The notes under the pieces were generated by a model. The model worked only from the letters and a program-made list of their open reading frames with translations, had not been told where the DNA came from and searched no databases. 64,000 nucleotides of DNA, from contig CAZLRF010000006.1 in the NCBI GenBank assembly GCA_964561785.1, positions 1 to 64,000 on the forward strand, in the 5' to 3' direction. Of the stretch, positions 26,072-34,257 are shown in pieces (the stretch's first letter is position 1; every line of letters starts with the position of its first letter). A program made the translations under genes and the position numbers. Source of the DNA: DATBSL01 sp964561785. Its GTDB lineage: Bacteria; Acidobacteriota; Vicinamibacteria; Fen-336.

Positions 26072-26299
26072 CTAGCGGGTCCGGCTCCGGACGTAGTGGC
26101 CCGGGTGGTACGGGCGTTGCCGGCCGTCGACGAACGACCGGGGGCGCGGCAGCTTGCGGTCACCGCGTACGAAGTGCGTCGTCCGCGGGCCCACCTCGGC
26201 ACGATCGGCGAGGCTCAGCGGCCGGGGCAGGGGTCCGGCGCTCGCGGTCGAGGCGATGCCGACGAGAGCGAGAAAGGCGGCCGCAGCGAGACGCTTCAT
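26072..26299 (-). CDS. Small secreted basic protein, 75 residues
   Basis: Not recognised as a family. It begins with a clear signal peptide, MKRLAAAAFLALVGIASTASA, probably cleaved after residue 21. The remaining 54 residues are basic and rich in Pro, Arg and His (RKLPRPRSFVDGRQRPYHPG). The ATG overlaps the Nudix stop by four bases (ATGA), good evidence that it is a translated operon member. No Cys is present in the mature part. Function unknown; a periplasmic or surface role is inferred from the signal. Confidence 0.72.
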   Translation of the reverse strand: MKRLAAAAFLALVGIASTASAGPLPRPLSLADRAEVGPRTTHFVRGDRKLPRPRSFVDGRQRPYHPGHYVRSRTR

Positions 26300-26784
26300 G
26301 TCCAGTCCTCCCGGACCGGGCGAGCCCCGGTTCCCGCAGACAGGGTACGCCCACCCCCGGCCGCCCGCAAGGCCGCCCGCTGGAACGCGTCACCGACCAC
26401 CTCGAGAGCCTTCGGGGGCAGGTCGAACGCCGGGAGGTCCGCCGGACCCACCCAGGCCGCCTCGAGCGCGTCCGAGGCCGCCCGGGCCTCGCCCGAGACC
26501 CAGCGGCAGAGGTAGTCCACGATCACGTAGTGGTACGACACGCGTTCGCCCTCCCGCGCGATCCGGTCGAAGACCGAGAGCACCTCGAGGGGTTCGACCA
26601 GGAGAGAGGTCTCCTCCCGCATCTCGCGCACGAGGGCCTCCTCGAGCGTCTCGCCGAGCTCTACGGTGCCCCCCGGGACCACCCAGCGGCCGTACAGCGG
26701 CTCCTTGCCTCGGCGGATGAGGAGGACCCGCCCCTCGTGCACCACGACTCCGCCCACCCCGACCACCGGGGCGGAGGGGTTCAC
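26296..26784 (-). CDS. Nudix hydrolase
   Basis: 162 residues. The Nudix box is nearly canonical: GGTVELGETLEEALVREMREET, with the E-x-x-E-E metal ligands. It begins VVGVGGVVVHEGRVLLIRRG, as in ADP-ribose or nucleoside-diphosphate-linked substrates, but the substrate cannot be assigned. GTG start in a GTGA overlap with pssA; the stop overlaps the small secreted gene by four bases. The C-terminal helix KALEVVGDAFQRAALRA is family-like. Confidence 0.92.
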   Translation of the reverse strand: MNPSAPVVGVGGVVVHEGRVLLIRRGKEPLYGRWVVPGGTVELGETLEEALVREMREETSLLVEPLEVLSVFDRIAREGERVSYHYVIVDYLCRWVSGEARAASDALEAAWVGPADLPAFDLPPKALEVVGDAFQRAALRAAGGGRTLSAGTGARPVREDWT

Positions 26785-27545
26785 GGCGACGACACCGTCG
26801 CGCTCGCCGGGCGCGGGGCGGGCGGATCGTGCCGCCGTCGCAGCGCCCCGACCGCCCAGCCGAGCGGCCCGGAGGCCGTGTAGAGGGTCGTCGCGGCGAG
26901 CAGCGAGAGCTGCGGCTCGCTCGCCACCACGAGGAACAGAACCGCGATCCCGAGGACGCTCACGTAGCTGCGGCGCCGCCGGAGGTCCACGCCCTTGAAC
27001 GAGGGGTAGCGGAAGGTGCTCACCATCAGGAACGCGAGGGTCACCACGAGGGCCATCGCCGCGCCGGCCATCCAGCGCTCGGCGGGGGCCTGGGGGAACA
27101 CGAAGACGATCGCCGCGGCCTGGGCCGCTCCCGCCGGGATCGGCAGGCCCACGAAGTACCGCGCGTCCACGACGTGTCTCTGGACGTTGAACCGGGCGAG
27201 GCGCAGGACGCCGCAGGCCAGGAACAGAAACGCCGCGCCCCAGCCGGCCCGGGGCGCGAGGTGCAAGGCCCAGCCGAAGGCGAGGAGGGCAGGCGCAACG
27301 CCGAACGACACCGCGTCGGCGAGGCTGTCGTACTGGGCCCCGAACTCGCTCTGCGTGCCGGTGAGGCGGGCGATCCTCCCGTCCAGCATGTCGAGGACGA
27401 CCGCGGCCCCGATGAGGGGCGCCGCCTCGGCGAAGCGGCCGTCGAGGGTCTTGACGATCGACCAGAAGCCGAGGAACAGGTTCCCCGTGGTGAAGAGGCT
27501 GGGGAGGATCGACGCCCCCCGGCGAAATCGTCCCGGCCTTTCCAA
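26781..27545 (-). CDS. pssA: CDP-diacylglycerol-serine O-phosphatidyltransferase
   Basis: 254 residues with several membrane helices. The CDP-alcohol phosphotransferase motif D-G-x2-A-R-x8-G-x3-D-x3-D is present in DMLDGRIARL and EFGAQYDSLADAVSFG. LFTTGNLFLGF near the N terminus is typical of the bacterial PssA subclass. It makes phosphatidylserine, the precursor of phosphatidylethanolamine. A psd gene is not nearby. TTG start is supported by GGAGGAG eight bases upstream. Overlaps the Nudix gene by four bases. Confidence 0.88.
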   Translation of the reverse strand: MERPGRFRRGASILPSLFTTGNLFLGFWSIVKTLDGRFAEAAPLIGAAVVLDMLDGRIARLTGTQSEFGAQYDSLADAVSFGVAPALLAFGWALHLAPRAGWGAAFLFLACGVLRLARFNVQRHVVDARYFVGLPIPAGAAQAAAIVFVFPQAPAERWMAGAAMALVVTLAFLMVSTFRYPSFKGVDLRRRRSYVSVLGIAVLFLVVASEPQLSLLAATTLYTASGPLGWAVGALRRRHDPPAPRPASATVSSP

Positions 27546-27606
27546 GTCGCGCTCCTCCGCGCCCGGCGTCTCCGCCGGTGGCGGAAGCGGCCGGGCCGCC
27601 GCGGCC

Positions 27607-27834
27607 TCAGGGGTGAGCCGCGCCCCCCCGGCTCCGGGCGATCTGCTGCATCCGGTCCTTGAGCTGCAGCTTCTTCTTCTTGAGGGTGGTCTCCTCCACC
27701 TGCTCCTCGTCGGTCAGGACGACCTTCCCGGCCAGCTCGCCCAGTCGGCTCTCGTACTCGTGGTGCTGCGCCTCCAGCTGGCGATACTCCTCGTCGCTCG
27801 GGACGGGCGTGGGCGAAACCGGTTCCTGCGGCAT
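27607..27834 (-). CDS. YdcH/DUF465 family protein
   Basis: 75 residues, a helical hairpin: DEEYRQLEAQHHEYESRL then LTDEEQVEETTLKKKKLQLKD and RMQQIARSR. The central KKKKLxLKDxM pattern marks the DUF465 family, whose function is unknown. The ATG at 27834 is chosen over upstream starts because AGGAGG lies six bases before it. It precedes pssA by 61 bases on the same strand. No signal or membrane segment. Confidence 0.85.
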   Translation of the reverse strand: MPQEPVSPTPVPSDEEYRQLEAQHHEYESRLGELAGKVVLTDEEQVEETTLKKKKLQLKDRMQQIARSRGGAAHP

Positions 27835-27848
27835 CGGCGCCTCCTGCC

Positions 27849-27865
27849 GGGTCTGAGGGAGACCC
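27849..27865 (-). repeat. Small inverted repeat in the ydcH leader
   Basis: GGGTCT and AGACCC form a perfect six-pair stem around a five-base loop, between the putative -10 (27876-27881) and the ribosome-binding site of the ydcH-like gene. Confidence 0.4.
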
Positions 27866-27875
27866 TCGCGTTGGG

Positions 27876-27881
27876 TTTCTA
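27876..27881 (-). promoter_or_regulatory. Weak putative -10 element upstream of the ydcH-like gene
   Basis: TAGAAA on the minus strand, about 40 bases before the ATG. The only AT-rich stretch in this gap. Confidence 0.3.
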
Positions 27882-27952
27882 GCGGTTCATCTTCGGGGGC
27901 ACGGGCGCTCCCGCGCCCCCGCTGGGACGGTACCACGGGCCCCCCGCCGAGT

Positions 27953-28429
27953 TCAAGGATCGCCGGGACGATCGACGAGCCCGTCGCGCGCGAGCACGAC
28001 CGCGTCCTCGACCGGGTCCCGGTAGTACTCGCGTCTCAGCCCGCAGGCACGGAAGCCGAGCGTTTCGTACAGCGCGAGCGCCTCGCGGTTGCCGGCCCGC
28101 ACCTCGAGCAGCGCGCGCCGCGCGCCCCCTCGGGCCGCCCGCGCGAGGGCGAAGCGGAGGAGCCGGCGGCCGAGGCCCCGGCGTCGCACGCCAGGGGCGA
28201 CCGCCACCGTCATCACGTGCAGCTCGTCGAGGACCTGCCGGAAGGCCGCCCACGCCACCACGCCGCGGCGGGGCGACTCCAGGAGGAGCGCGAGCCGCCC
28301 CTCCCCGCCCGCGAGCTCCTCTTCGACCTGCCCCTCGGTCCAGGGGTGCGTGAAGCACGCCGCTTCGAGCGCGGCGATCGCCCGCGCGTCCTTCGCTTCC
28401 GCCCGGCGCAGCAGGAGGGGGAGGCTCAC
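27953..28429 (-). CDS. rimI: Ribosomal-protein-S18-alanine N-acetyltransferase-like GNAT protein
   Basis: 158 residues. GNAT core: RAIAALEAACFTHPWTEGQV (RimI-like N terminus), VMTVAVAPGVRRRGLGRRLL (acetyl-CoA pyrophosphate loop) and GNREALALYETLGFRACGLRREYY at the C terminus. GTG start at 28429 in a GTGA overlap with tsaB, the classical tsaB-rimI pair, which supports the name. It would acetylate ribosomal protein S18 or related N termini. Confidence 0.9.
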   Translation of the reverse strand: MSLPLLLRRAEAKDARAIAALEAACFTHPWTEGQVEEELAGGEGRLALLLESPRRGVVAWAAFRQVLDELHVMTVAVAPGVRRRGLGRRLLRFALARAARGGARRALLEVRAGNREALALYETLGFRACGLRREYYRDPVEDAVVLARDGLVDRPGDP

Positions 28430-29088
28430 GGCCGCGACGGGCGGATGTGGGCCCCCCGCAGGTAGACGGGGTGCAGGGCCGAGGCGGCCACGGCCTCGCC
28501 CGCGGCCACCCGGCGCAGCGCGGCCCGGGCGAGCGTCGCCGCGAGGAACTCCTCCCAGGGGGGGAAACGCGCGCCCGGCACGGTGGCCAGGATCGCCTCC
28601 CGGCGCTGCACGGCGGCCTCGCCCACGAAGGCCGCCCCCGCCGGCAGGCCCCGCAGCGCCTCGGCGAGGGGGCCGGCGCCGGGCTCCCGCAGCGGCAGGC
28701 CGTCCGTGTCGAAGACCCCGTAGAACACGTCGCCCCGGGACGCCTCGAGCAGCGCCACCACCGTGCTCGCCCCTCCGGAGGCGGACCGGGCGAGCACCTC
28801 GAGGGTCGTCGCGCCGACGCACGGCCGCCCGCTCGCGAGGGCGAGGCCCTTCACGGTCCCGAGGCCCACGCGCAGCCCCGTGAAAGAGCCTGGCCCGGTG
28901 GTCACGGCGAGGGCGTCGAGATCCTCGACCCGAAGCCGCAGCCCGGCGAGCAGCGCTTCGACGGCGCCGAGGACCCATCGGGAGTGGCCCTCGGAAGCGG
29001 TCACCCGGGCCTCGGCGAGCGGACCCTCCTCCGACGCCACCGCCAGGCTCCCCCGGGGGCCTGTCGTGTCGAGGGCGAGCACGCGCAC
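28426..29088 (-). CDS. tsaB: tRNA threonylcarbamoyladenosine biosynthesis protein TsaB
   Basis: 220 residues. ASKHA fold with LALDTTGPRGSLAVA, EGHSRWVLGAVEALLAG and the signature VTTGPGSFTGLRVGLGTVKGLA. TsaB is the scaffold of the TsaBDE complex that makes t6A37 on ANN-reading tRNAs. tsaD and tsaE are elsewhere. GTG start at 29088 lies eight bases from a TATAAG hexamer, so the mRNA is predicted leaderless. Divergent from mutS with overlapping -10 boxes. Confidence 0.94.
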   Translation of the reverse strand: MRVLALDTTGPRGSLAVASEEGPLAEARVTASEGHSRWVLGAVEALLAGLRLRVEDLDALAVTTGPGSFTGLRVGLGTVKGLALASGRPCVGATTLEVLARSASGGASTVVALLEASRGDVFYGVFDTDGLPLREPGAGPLAEALRGLPAGAAFVGEAAVQRREAILATVPGARFPPWEEFLAATLARAALRRVAAGEAVAASALHPVYLRGAHIRPSRP

Positions 29089-29095
29089 GAGCTAG

Positions 29096-29103
29096 CTTAT
29101 ACT
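29096..29103. promoter_or_regulatory. Overlapping divergent -10 elements of tsaB and mutS
   Basis: TATAAG on the minus strand (29101-29096, for tsaB) and TATACT on the plus strand (29098-29103, for mutS) share four base pairs. Start codons lie 7 and 12 bases beyond. The two start codons are only 27 bases apart, so -35 regions must fall inside the opposite gene. Confidence 0.55.
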
Positions 29104-29115
29104 CCACGTTCCCTC

Positions 29116-31743
29116 ATGTCGTCGCCCCTGCACCAGACGCCCGCCATGCAGCAGTACCACCGGATGAAGGCGGAGCACCCGGACGCCCTGCTCTTCTTCC
29201 GGATGGGCGACTTCTACGAGCTGTTCTTCGAGGACGCGGTCGTGGCCTCCAAGGCCCTGGAGATCGCTCTCACCTCTCGCTCGAAGGACAGGGACGGCCA
29301 GCCCGTGCCCATGTGCGGGGTTCCCCACCACGCCGCCGCCGCCTACGTCGCCCGCCTCGTGCGTCAGGGATTCCGCGTGGCCCTGTGCGAGCAGATGGAG
29401 GACCCTCGTAGCGCCAAGGGGGTCGTCAAGCGCGAGGTGGTGAGGGTCATCACGCCGGGAACCCAGCTCGACGCGTCGGCCCTCGACGCCGCCGAGGCCT
29501 CCTGGGTGATGGCGCTCGACCCCGGGCCCTCCAGCCTCGGCGTCGCCTGGCTCGAGCCCACCACCGGGGAGTTCCTCGCCGCGGAGTGGGACGGACCCGG
29601 CCGCTTCGACCGCCTGCGCGACGAGATCGGCGCCACGCGGCCGCGCGAGATCCTCGCGCGGGGAGAGGCCGAGCTTCCCCCCTGGCTCTCGGACCCCGCC
29701 CAGCCCGAGGCGGCGATCCCCCGCGCGCCGGCCGAGGAGCGCGCCTTCGACCCCGACCGCGCGCGCCGGGAGCTGCTCGCCCACTTCGGCGTCGCCACCC
29801 TCGAGGCCTTCGGGTGCGAGGGGCTTCCCCGCGCCGCCGCCGCCGCCGGCGCCGTCCTGCGCTACGTGCGCGAGACGCAGAAGCGAGACCTCGCCCACGT
29901 CACGTCGCTCCGCACCCGGGGCCCGCGCGACAGCCTCGTCCTCGACGCGCTGACCCGGCGCAACCTCGAGCTCGTGGAGAACCTCGCCGACGGGGGCCGC
30001 CGCGGTACCCTCCTCGACGTCCTCGACCACACCCGCACCGCGATGGGCGCCCGGCTGCTGCGCGAGTGGATCCTGCGCCCGCTCGTCGAGCTCGAGCGGA
30101 TCCAGGACCGGCTGGACGCGGTCGAGGAGCTGGCCTTCCGCGCCCTCGACCGGGGCCGCCTGCGCGAGGCGCTGGCCCCCGTCCAGGACCTCGACCGGAT
30201 CCTGGGCCGGGTGACCCTCGGGACGGCGGGCCCCCGCGACCTCGTCGCCCTCGCGCGGTCCCTCTCGGCGCTGCCCGCGGCGGCCGAGGCCCTCGCGGAG
30301 GTGGTCGCTCCCCTGCTCCGCGCCCAGGTGAAGGGCCTCGACCCCCCGCTCGACCTGGCCGAGGACGTCTCGCGCACGCTGGTCGACGATCCCCCCGCCC
30401 TCGCCCGCGACGGCGGCTTCGTGCGCGACGGGATCGACCCCGAGCTCGACGAGCTGCGCTCGACGAGCCGGGGCGGCCGGGCCACCATCGCCGCGATCGA
30501 GGAGCGGGAGCGCGCCCGCACCGGCATCGCGTCGCTCAAGGTCCGCTTCAACCGCGTGTTCGGCTACTACATCGAGGTCAGCAAGTCGAACCTCGGTCTC
30601 GTTCCCCCCGACTACATCCGCAAGCAGACGATCGCGGGAGGCGAGCGCTTCGTGACCCCCGAGCTCAAGGAGTACGAGGACCGGGTCCTGCGGGCGGACG
30701 AGCTCATCCTCGAGCGCGAGATCCGCCTGTTCGAGGAGCTGCGGGGAAGGATCGCGGGCGCCGCGCGCCGCGTGCAGCAGACCTCGCGGGCCGCCGCCGT
30801 CCTCGACGTGATCGCCTCGCTCGCGGAGGCCGCCACCCGGTTCGACTACGTGAAGCCTCGCCTCGGCACGGGCGACGAGCTGTCCTTCGTGGAGGGCCGC
30901 CATCCGATCATGGAGCGCGTGCTCTCCGAGCCGTTCGTCGCGAACGACCTCGCGATGGGGGACGGGGCGCCCCGGCTGTACGTTCTCACCGGCCCCAACA
31001 TGGGCGGCAAGTCGACGTTCCTCCGCCAGGCCGCCCTCGTCGTCGTGATGGCCCAGATGGGCAGCTTCGTCCCCGCCCGCGAGGCCAAGATCGGGCTCGT
31101 CGACCGCGTCTTCACCCGGGTGGGAGCCTCCGACCAGATCCTGCGCGGCCAGAGCACGTTCATGGTCGAGATGCAGGAGACCGCTCACATCCTGCGTCAC
31201 GCCACCGCGCGCAGCCTCGTCCTGCTCGACGAGATCGGGCGGGGCACCGCGACGTTCGACGGCCTGTCGATCGCGTGGGCGGTGGCCGAGCACATCGCCG
31301 GCAGCGACGCGGGGCCGAAGACCATCTTCGCCACCCACTACCACGAGCTGGTGGACCTCGCGGCCGACCTCCCCACCGTCGGCAACCTCCACGTCTCGGC
31401 CCGCGAGTGGCGCGACACGGTCGTGTTCCTCCGCAAGATCGAGCCCGGGGGCTCCGACCGCTCGTTCGGGATCCAGGTCGCCCGCCTCGCCGGGCTGCCC
31501 GCCCCCGTCGTCGTGCGCGCGCAGGAGATCCTCCGCAACCTCGAGAGCACCGAGTTCGACCGCGAGGGCCGGCCCCGCCTCGCCCACTCGGACCGCCCCG
31601 CGGAGGGGGCCCGCCAGCTGGCGCTGTTCTCCGGTCCCGACGAGGCCGTCCTCGACGAGCTGCGGCGAGCCGACCCCGACCGGCTCACCCCGATGCAGGC
31701 CCTCGCGCTCCTCGGCGAGCTGCGCAAGCGCCTGGCACGATGA
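29116..31743 (+). CDS. mutS: DNA mismatch repair protein MutS
   Basis: 875 residues, full length. The mismatch-sensing FYE motif is in FFRMGDFYELFFED (Phe33, Glu35). The ATPase domain has Walker A GPNMGGKST (626-634), ARSLVLLDEIGRGTATFDG and FATHYHELVDLA, with the C-terminal helix-turn-helix ending in LTPMQALALLGEL. It recognises mispairs and recruits MutL, which is not in the window. ATG start chosen by the family N terminus TPAMQQYHRMK. No Shine-Dalgarno: the predicted leader is about six bases. hsp20 follows 14 bases after the stop with its own promoter. Confidence 0.97.
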   Translation: MSSPLHQTPAMQQYHRMKAEHPDALLFFRMGDFYELFFEDAVVASKALEIALTSRSKDRDGQPVPMCGVPHHAAAAYVARLVRQGFRVALCEQMEDPRSAKGVVKREVVRVITPGTQLDASALDAAEASWVMALDPGPSSLGVAWLEPTTGEFLAAEWDGPGRFDRLRDEIGATRPREILARGEAELPPWLSDPAQPEAAIPRAPAEERAFDPDRARRELLAHFGVATLEAFGCEGLPRAAAAAGAVLRYVRETQKRDLAHVTSLRTRGPRDSLVLDALTRRNLELVENLADGGRRGTLLDVLDHTRTAMGARLLREWILRPLVELERIQDRLDAVEELAFRALDRGRLREALAPVQDLDRILGRVTLGTAGPRDLVALARSLSALPAAAEALAEVVAPLLRAQVKGLDPPLDLAEDVSRTLVDDPPALARDGGFVRDGIDPELDELRSTSRGGRATIAAIEERERARTGIASLKVRFNRVFGYYIEVSKSNLGLVPPDYIRKQTIAGGERFVTPELKEYEDRVLRADELILEREIRLFEELRGRIAGAARRVQQTSRAAAVLDVIASLAEAATRFDYVKPRLGTGDELSFVEGRHPIMERVLSEPFVANDLAMGDGAPRLYVLTGPNMGGKSTFLRQAALVVVMAQMGSFVPAREAKIGLVDRVFTRVGASDQILRGQSTFMVEMQETAHILRHATARSLVLLDEIGRGTATFDGLSIAWAVAEHIAGSDAGPKTIFATHYHELVDLAADLPTVGNLHVSAREWRDTVVFLRKIEPGGSDRSFGIQVARLAGLPAPVVVRAQEILRNLESTEFDREGRPRLAHSDRPAEGARQLALFSGPDEAVLDELRRADPDRLTPMQALALLGELRKRLAR

Positions 31744-31745
31744 GC

Positions 31746-31751
31746 TAGACT
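31746..31751 (+). promoter_or_regulatory. Putative -10 element of hsp20
   Basis: TAGACT six bases before the GTG at 31758, which would then be at the transcription start, giving a leaderless mRNA. Confidence 0.5.
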
Positions 31752-31757
31752 CCTCCC

Positions 31758-32213
31758 GTGCCGCTGCGCCGCGACCCCCTCCAGGACCTCCTCGACCTGC
31801 AGGAGCGGATGAACCGCCTCTTCGAGGAGACCGTGTCCCGGGAGAGAGTCGACGACCCGTCCCTGCTCCAGGGGACGTGGCTGCCCCCCGCGGACGTGGT
31901 CGAGACCGCCGACGCCTACGTCGTCGAGATCGAGCTGCCCGGCGTCGGCCTCGACGACACCGTCGTCCAGGTCCAGGGCGACGAGCTCGTCGTCCGCGGG
32001 GAGCGAAAGCCCACGGCGGCCGGTCGCCCGGAGTGCTTCCACCGAGTGGAGCGCCGCCACGGGCCGTTCGCCCGGGGCTTCCGCTTTCCCGAGGAGATCG
32101 ACTCCGACCGCATCCGGGCCGAGCTCGAGGACGGCGTCCTCCGGCTCGAGGTTCGCAAGGCCCGACCGCGCGGGCCGACGCGGGTGCGCATCGACCGGGC
32201 CGACTCCGAGTAG
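31758..32213 (+). CDS. Hsp20/alpha-crystallin family small heat-shock protein
   Basis: 151 residues. Alpha-crystallin domain from about residue 42: WLPPADVVETADAYVVEIEL, then GDELVVRGERKP, RVERRHGPFARGFRFPEEID and ELEDGVLRLEVRKA. It is an ATP-independent holdase that binds unfolding proteins. The C-terminal I-x-I motif is only weakly present (RVRID). GTG start directly downstream of a -10 box. No CIRCE or ROSE-like element is seen. It ends seven bases before the convergent Crp-type gene. Confidence 0.93.
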   Translation: MPLRRDPLQDLLDLQERMNRLFEETVSRERVDDPSLLQGTWLPPADVVETADAYVVEIELPGVGLDDTVVQVQGDELVVRGERKPTAAGRPECFHRVERRHGPFARGFRFPEEIDSDRIRAELEDGVLRLEVRKARPRGPTRVRIDRADSE

Positions 32214-32220
32214 GCCCGGG

Positions 32221-32895
32221 CTAGTCGAACGAACGCTCGAAGCCGGGCTGCAGAACGATCTCGCGGCCTTCCACCCGCACCAGCCCCTGCCGCTCGAGGT
32301 CCTTCAGCATCCGCGTCACCGTCTCGCGGGTCGTCCCGATGCGGTTCGCGATCTCCTGGTGGGTGGCCCGGCGGAACGCGATCCGCCCGTCCTTGAGCCG
32401 CCGCCCTTCCTCGCGGGCCATGTCGAGGATGACCCGGGCCACCCGGCCGTACACGTCGAGCAGGGCGAGGGTCGAGATCTGGTGGTTCGCCCGCCGCAGC
32501 CGCGCCGAGAGGACCTTGATGAGGGCGGCCGAGATCGCGGGGTTGTCCCCGATCACCCCCTGGAAGTCCGTGCGGTGCAGCGAGAGAAGCTCGCTCTCCT
32601 CCACCGCGATCGCGGTGGCCGAGCGCGGCTCGTTGTCGAGCAGCGCCATCTCGCCGAAGAAGTCCCCGGGCCCGAGCATGCTGAGGATGATCTCCCTCCC
32701 GTCGTCGCCGAGGATGGTGACCTTGATCCTCCCCTCGAGGATCATGAAGAAGAAGTCTCCCTCCTCGTTCTCGAAGAAGACGACGGTGTCCTTGGGGAAG
32801 CGACGGCGCGAGGCGAGGCGGCCGAGGCTCGTGATGTCCTCGTCGGAGAGCTCGGAGAACAGCGGCACGCTCCGCAGGAGCTCCTTCTCGTCCAT
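32221..32895 (-). CDS. Crp/Fnr family transcriptional regulator
   Basis: 224 residues. N-terminal cyclic-nucleotide-binding-like beta roll (VPLFSELSDEDITSLGRLAS, GRIKVTILGDDGREIILSML, GPGDFFGEMALLDNEPRSAT) and C-terminal winged helix (THQEIANRIGTTRETVTRML). The PGDFFGEMALL segment and downstream RSAT fit a nucleotide-binding site. No Cys cluster for an Fe-S centre, so it is not a classical Fnr. ATG 32895 is preferred to ATG 32919 because of the strong GGGGAGGG before it. Its target genes cannot be told from sequence. Confidence 0.9.
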   Translation of the reverse strand: MDEKELLRSVPLFSELSDEDITSLGRLASRRRFPKDTVVFFENEEGDFFFMILEGRIKVTILGDDGREIILSMLGPGDFFGEMALLDNEPRSATAIAVEESELLSLHRTDFQGVIGDNPAISAALIKVLSARLRRANHQISTLALLDVYGRVARVILDMAREEGRRLKDGRIAFRRATHQEIANRIGTTRETVTRMLKDLERQGLVRVEGREIVLQPGFERSFD

Positions 32896-32940
32896 GTCAG
32901 GGCCCTCCCCGCCGGGCATGGTACCGCAAACCGCCGCGCC

Positions 32941-34257
32941 CTACGGGCCCACGAGCCGGGCGAGGCCGTCGACCACGCCGACAGCCTCGGCGCCGCTCAC
33001 CGGGCGCCAGGGCTCGAACGCGCCCGCGGGCGTGCACGACATGAGGCCCGCACCGAGGACCCGCTGGACGCTGGCGAGGTCGAGGTGGCCCCGGGACATG
33101 TCGAGGGGAGGCGGAGCGGACGTTCCCGGCCCCGCCAGGCGGTCGAGGACACGGGCCGCCGCCCGCGCGAGATCGACCCGGCGCACCGTCGCGCCGGGCT
33201 GGAACGTGTGGTTCGGGTAGACGTCCATCAGCCCGAGGGCCAGCACGCGTGCCACGTGCTCCCGCGCCCAGGACCCCGAGATGTCGACGGCCACACGCGG
33301 CTCGCCGGGGCCCGCGCGGCGCAAAGCGGTCACCCGGACCGCGAGCAGGGCCGCGAGGTCCGCGCGGGAGACCCGCGCCGCACCCGGGATCGACCGGTAT
33401 TCCTCCGGCATGGAGGCGAGCTCGCGCGCCGCGCGCGCCGACCGCTCGCCGGCGCGGGCCGCCTCGTCCGCCGGGTCCCGGGCCACGAGGCCTCGGTACA
33501 CCTCTTCCGCCCGCTCGTGCTCCCCGAGACCCGACAGCAGCTCCGCCCGGCGCAGGGCGGCCAGGCGATCGCCCGATGGGTCGGCCTCGAGCAGCGCGAT
33601 CGCCCCGGGGGTGTCCCCTCGCGCCGCCACGAGCTCCGCGAGAGCCAGGCGCACCGGCGCCACCTCCGGAGCCGCCTCGAGAGCGGCCGCGTACTCGCGC
33701 TCCGCCCCGGCGGAGTCGCCCTGCGCCGCCGCGGCGGTGGCGGCCGCCATGCGTCGCTCGGTCGCCTGCAGCCGGAGCGCGGCCGTCCTCCTTCGAACGA
33801 GCGGATCGTGAGGAGCCGACGCCTGCGCCCTTCGGTAGAACCCGAGCGCCGCGTCGACGTCGCCCGCGCGAAGGGCCGCGGATCCCGCTCCCACGAGGGC
33901 CGGGACGAAGTCGGGGCGTTCCCCGAGGGCCGCCGCGAACTCGGCGCTCGCCTCCGCCACGCGCCCCGCCCGCAGGCGCGCATAGCCGAGCCCCGCCCGG
34001 GCGAAGACGTTCGCCGGCTGACGGCGGAGCATCTCCTCGTAGCGCCTCGCCGCCCGCGTCGCGTCGCCCGAGAGCACGAAGCGCCACGCCTCGGCCAGCT
34101 CGTCCGCCTCGCTCGCGGAGACCTCCCCCGGCCCGGGGGCGGGGGCGACGTAGTCCTCCCCCTCGGGCAGCGCCGGCACGACCCGCTTCGCGCACGCCCC
34201 CGCGAGCAGGCCCGTGGCGGCCGCGCCGAGCGCCACCCAGCGCGCGAGACGTCTCAA
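32941..34257 (-). CDS. Lipoprotein with TPR repeats and a C-terminal SLH-like domain
   Basis: 438 residues. The lipobox LLAGAC ends the signal region. The middle has about five TPR-like units (RRYEEMLRRQPANVFARAGL, SAEFAAALGERPDFVPALVG, LGFYRRAQASAPHDPLVRRR). The C-terminal part is S-layer-homology-like: WAREHVARVLALGLMDVYPN, HTFQPGATVRRVDLARAAAR and a second weaker copy. SLH domains bind cell-wall polymers, so the protein may link the outer membrane to the wall. TTG start at 34257 is in a TTGA overlap with hflX. It is the last gene of the trmJ-hflX operon. Confidence 0.8.
   Translation of the reverse strand: MRRLARWVALGAAATGLLAGACAKRVVPALPEGEDYVAPAPGPGEVSASEADELAEAWRFVLSGDATRAARRYEEMLRRQPANVFARAGLGYARLRAGRVAEASAEFAAALGERPDFVPALVGAGSAALRAGDVDAALGFYRRAQASAPHDPLVRRRTAALRLQATERRMAAATAAAAQGDSAGAEREYAAALEAAPEVAPVRLALAELVAARGDTPGAIALLEADPSGDRLAALRRAELLSGLGEHERAEEVYRGLVARDPADEAARAGERSARAARELASMPEEYRSIPGAARVSRADLAALLAVRVTALRRAGPGEPRVAVDISGSWAREHVARVLALGLMDVYPNHTFQPGATVRRVDLARAAARVLDRLAGPGTSAPPPLDMSRGHLDLASVQRVLGAGLMSCTPAGAFEPWRPVSGAEAVGVVDGLARLVGP

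Noticed and set aside
27835..27936. Longer N terminus for the YdcH-like protein (start at 27936)
   Set aside because: The added residues are low complexity, cover the AGGAGG site of ATG 27834, and exceed the family's usual length.
31733..31757. Possible sigma-54 promoter before hsp20 (a TGGCAC stretch)
   Set aside because: The GC of the -12 element is missing at the required distance; TAGACT fits a sigma-70 type -10 better.
32896..32919. ATG 32919 as start of the Crp-type regulator
   Set aside because: ATG 32895 has GGGGAGGG at proper spacing, and the extra residues MPGGEGPD are that ribosome-binding site translated.
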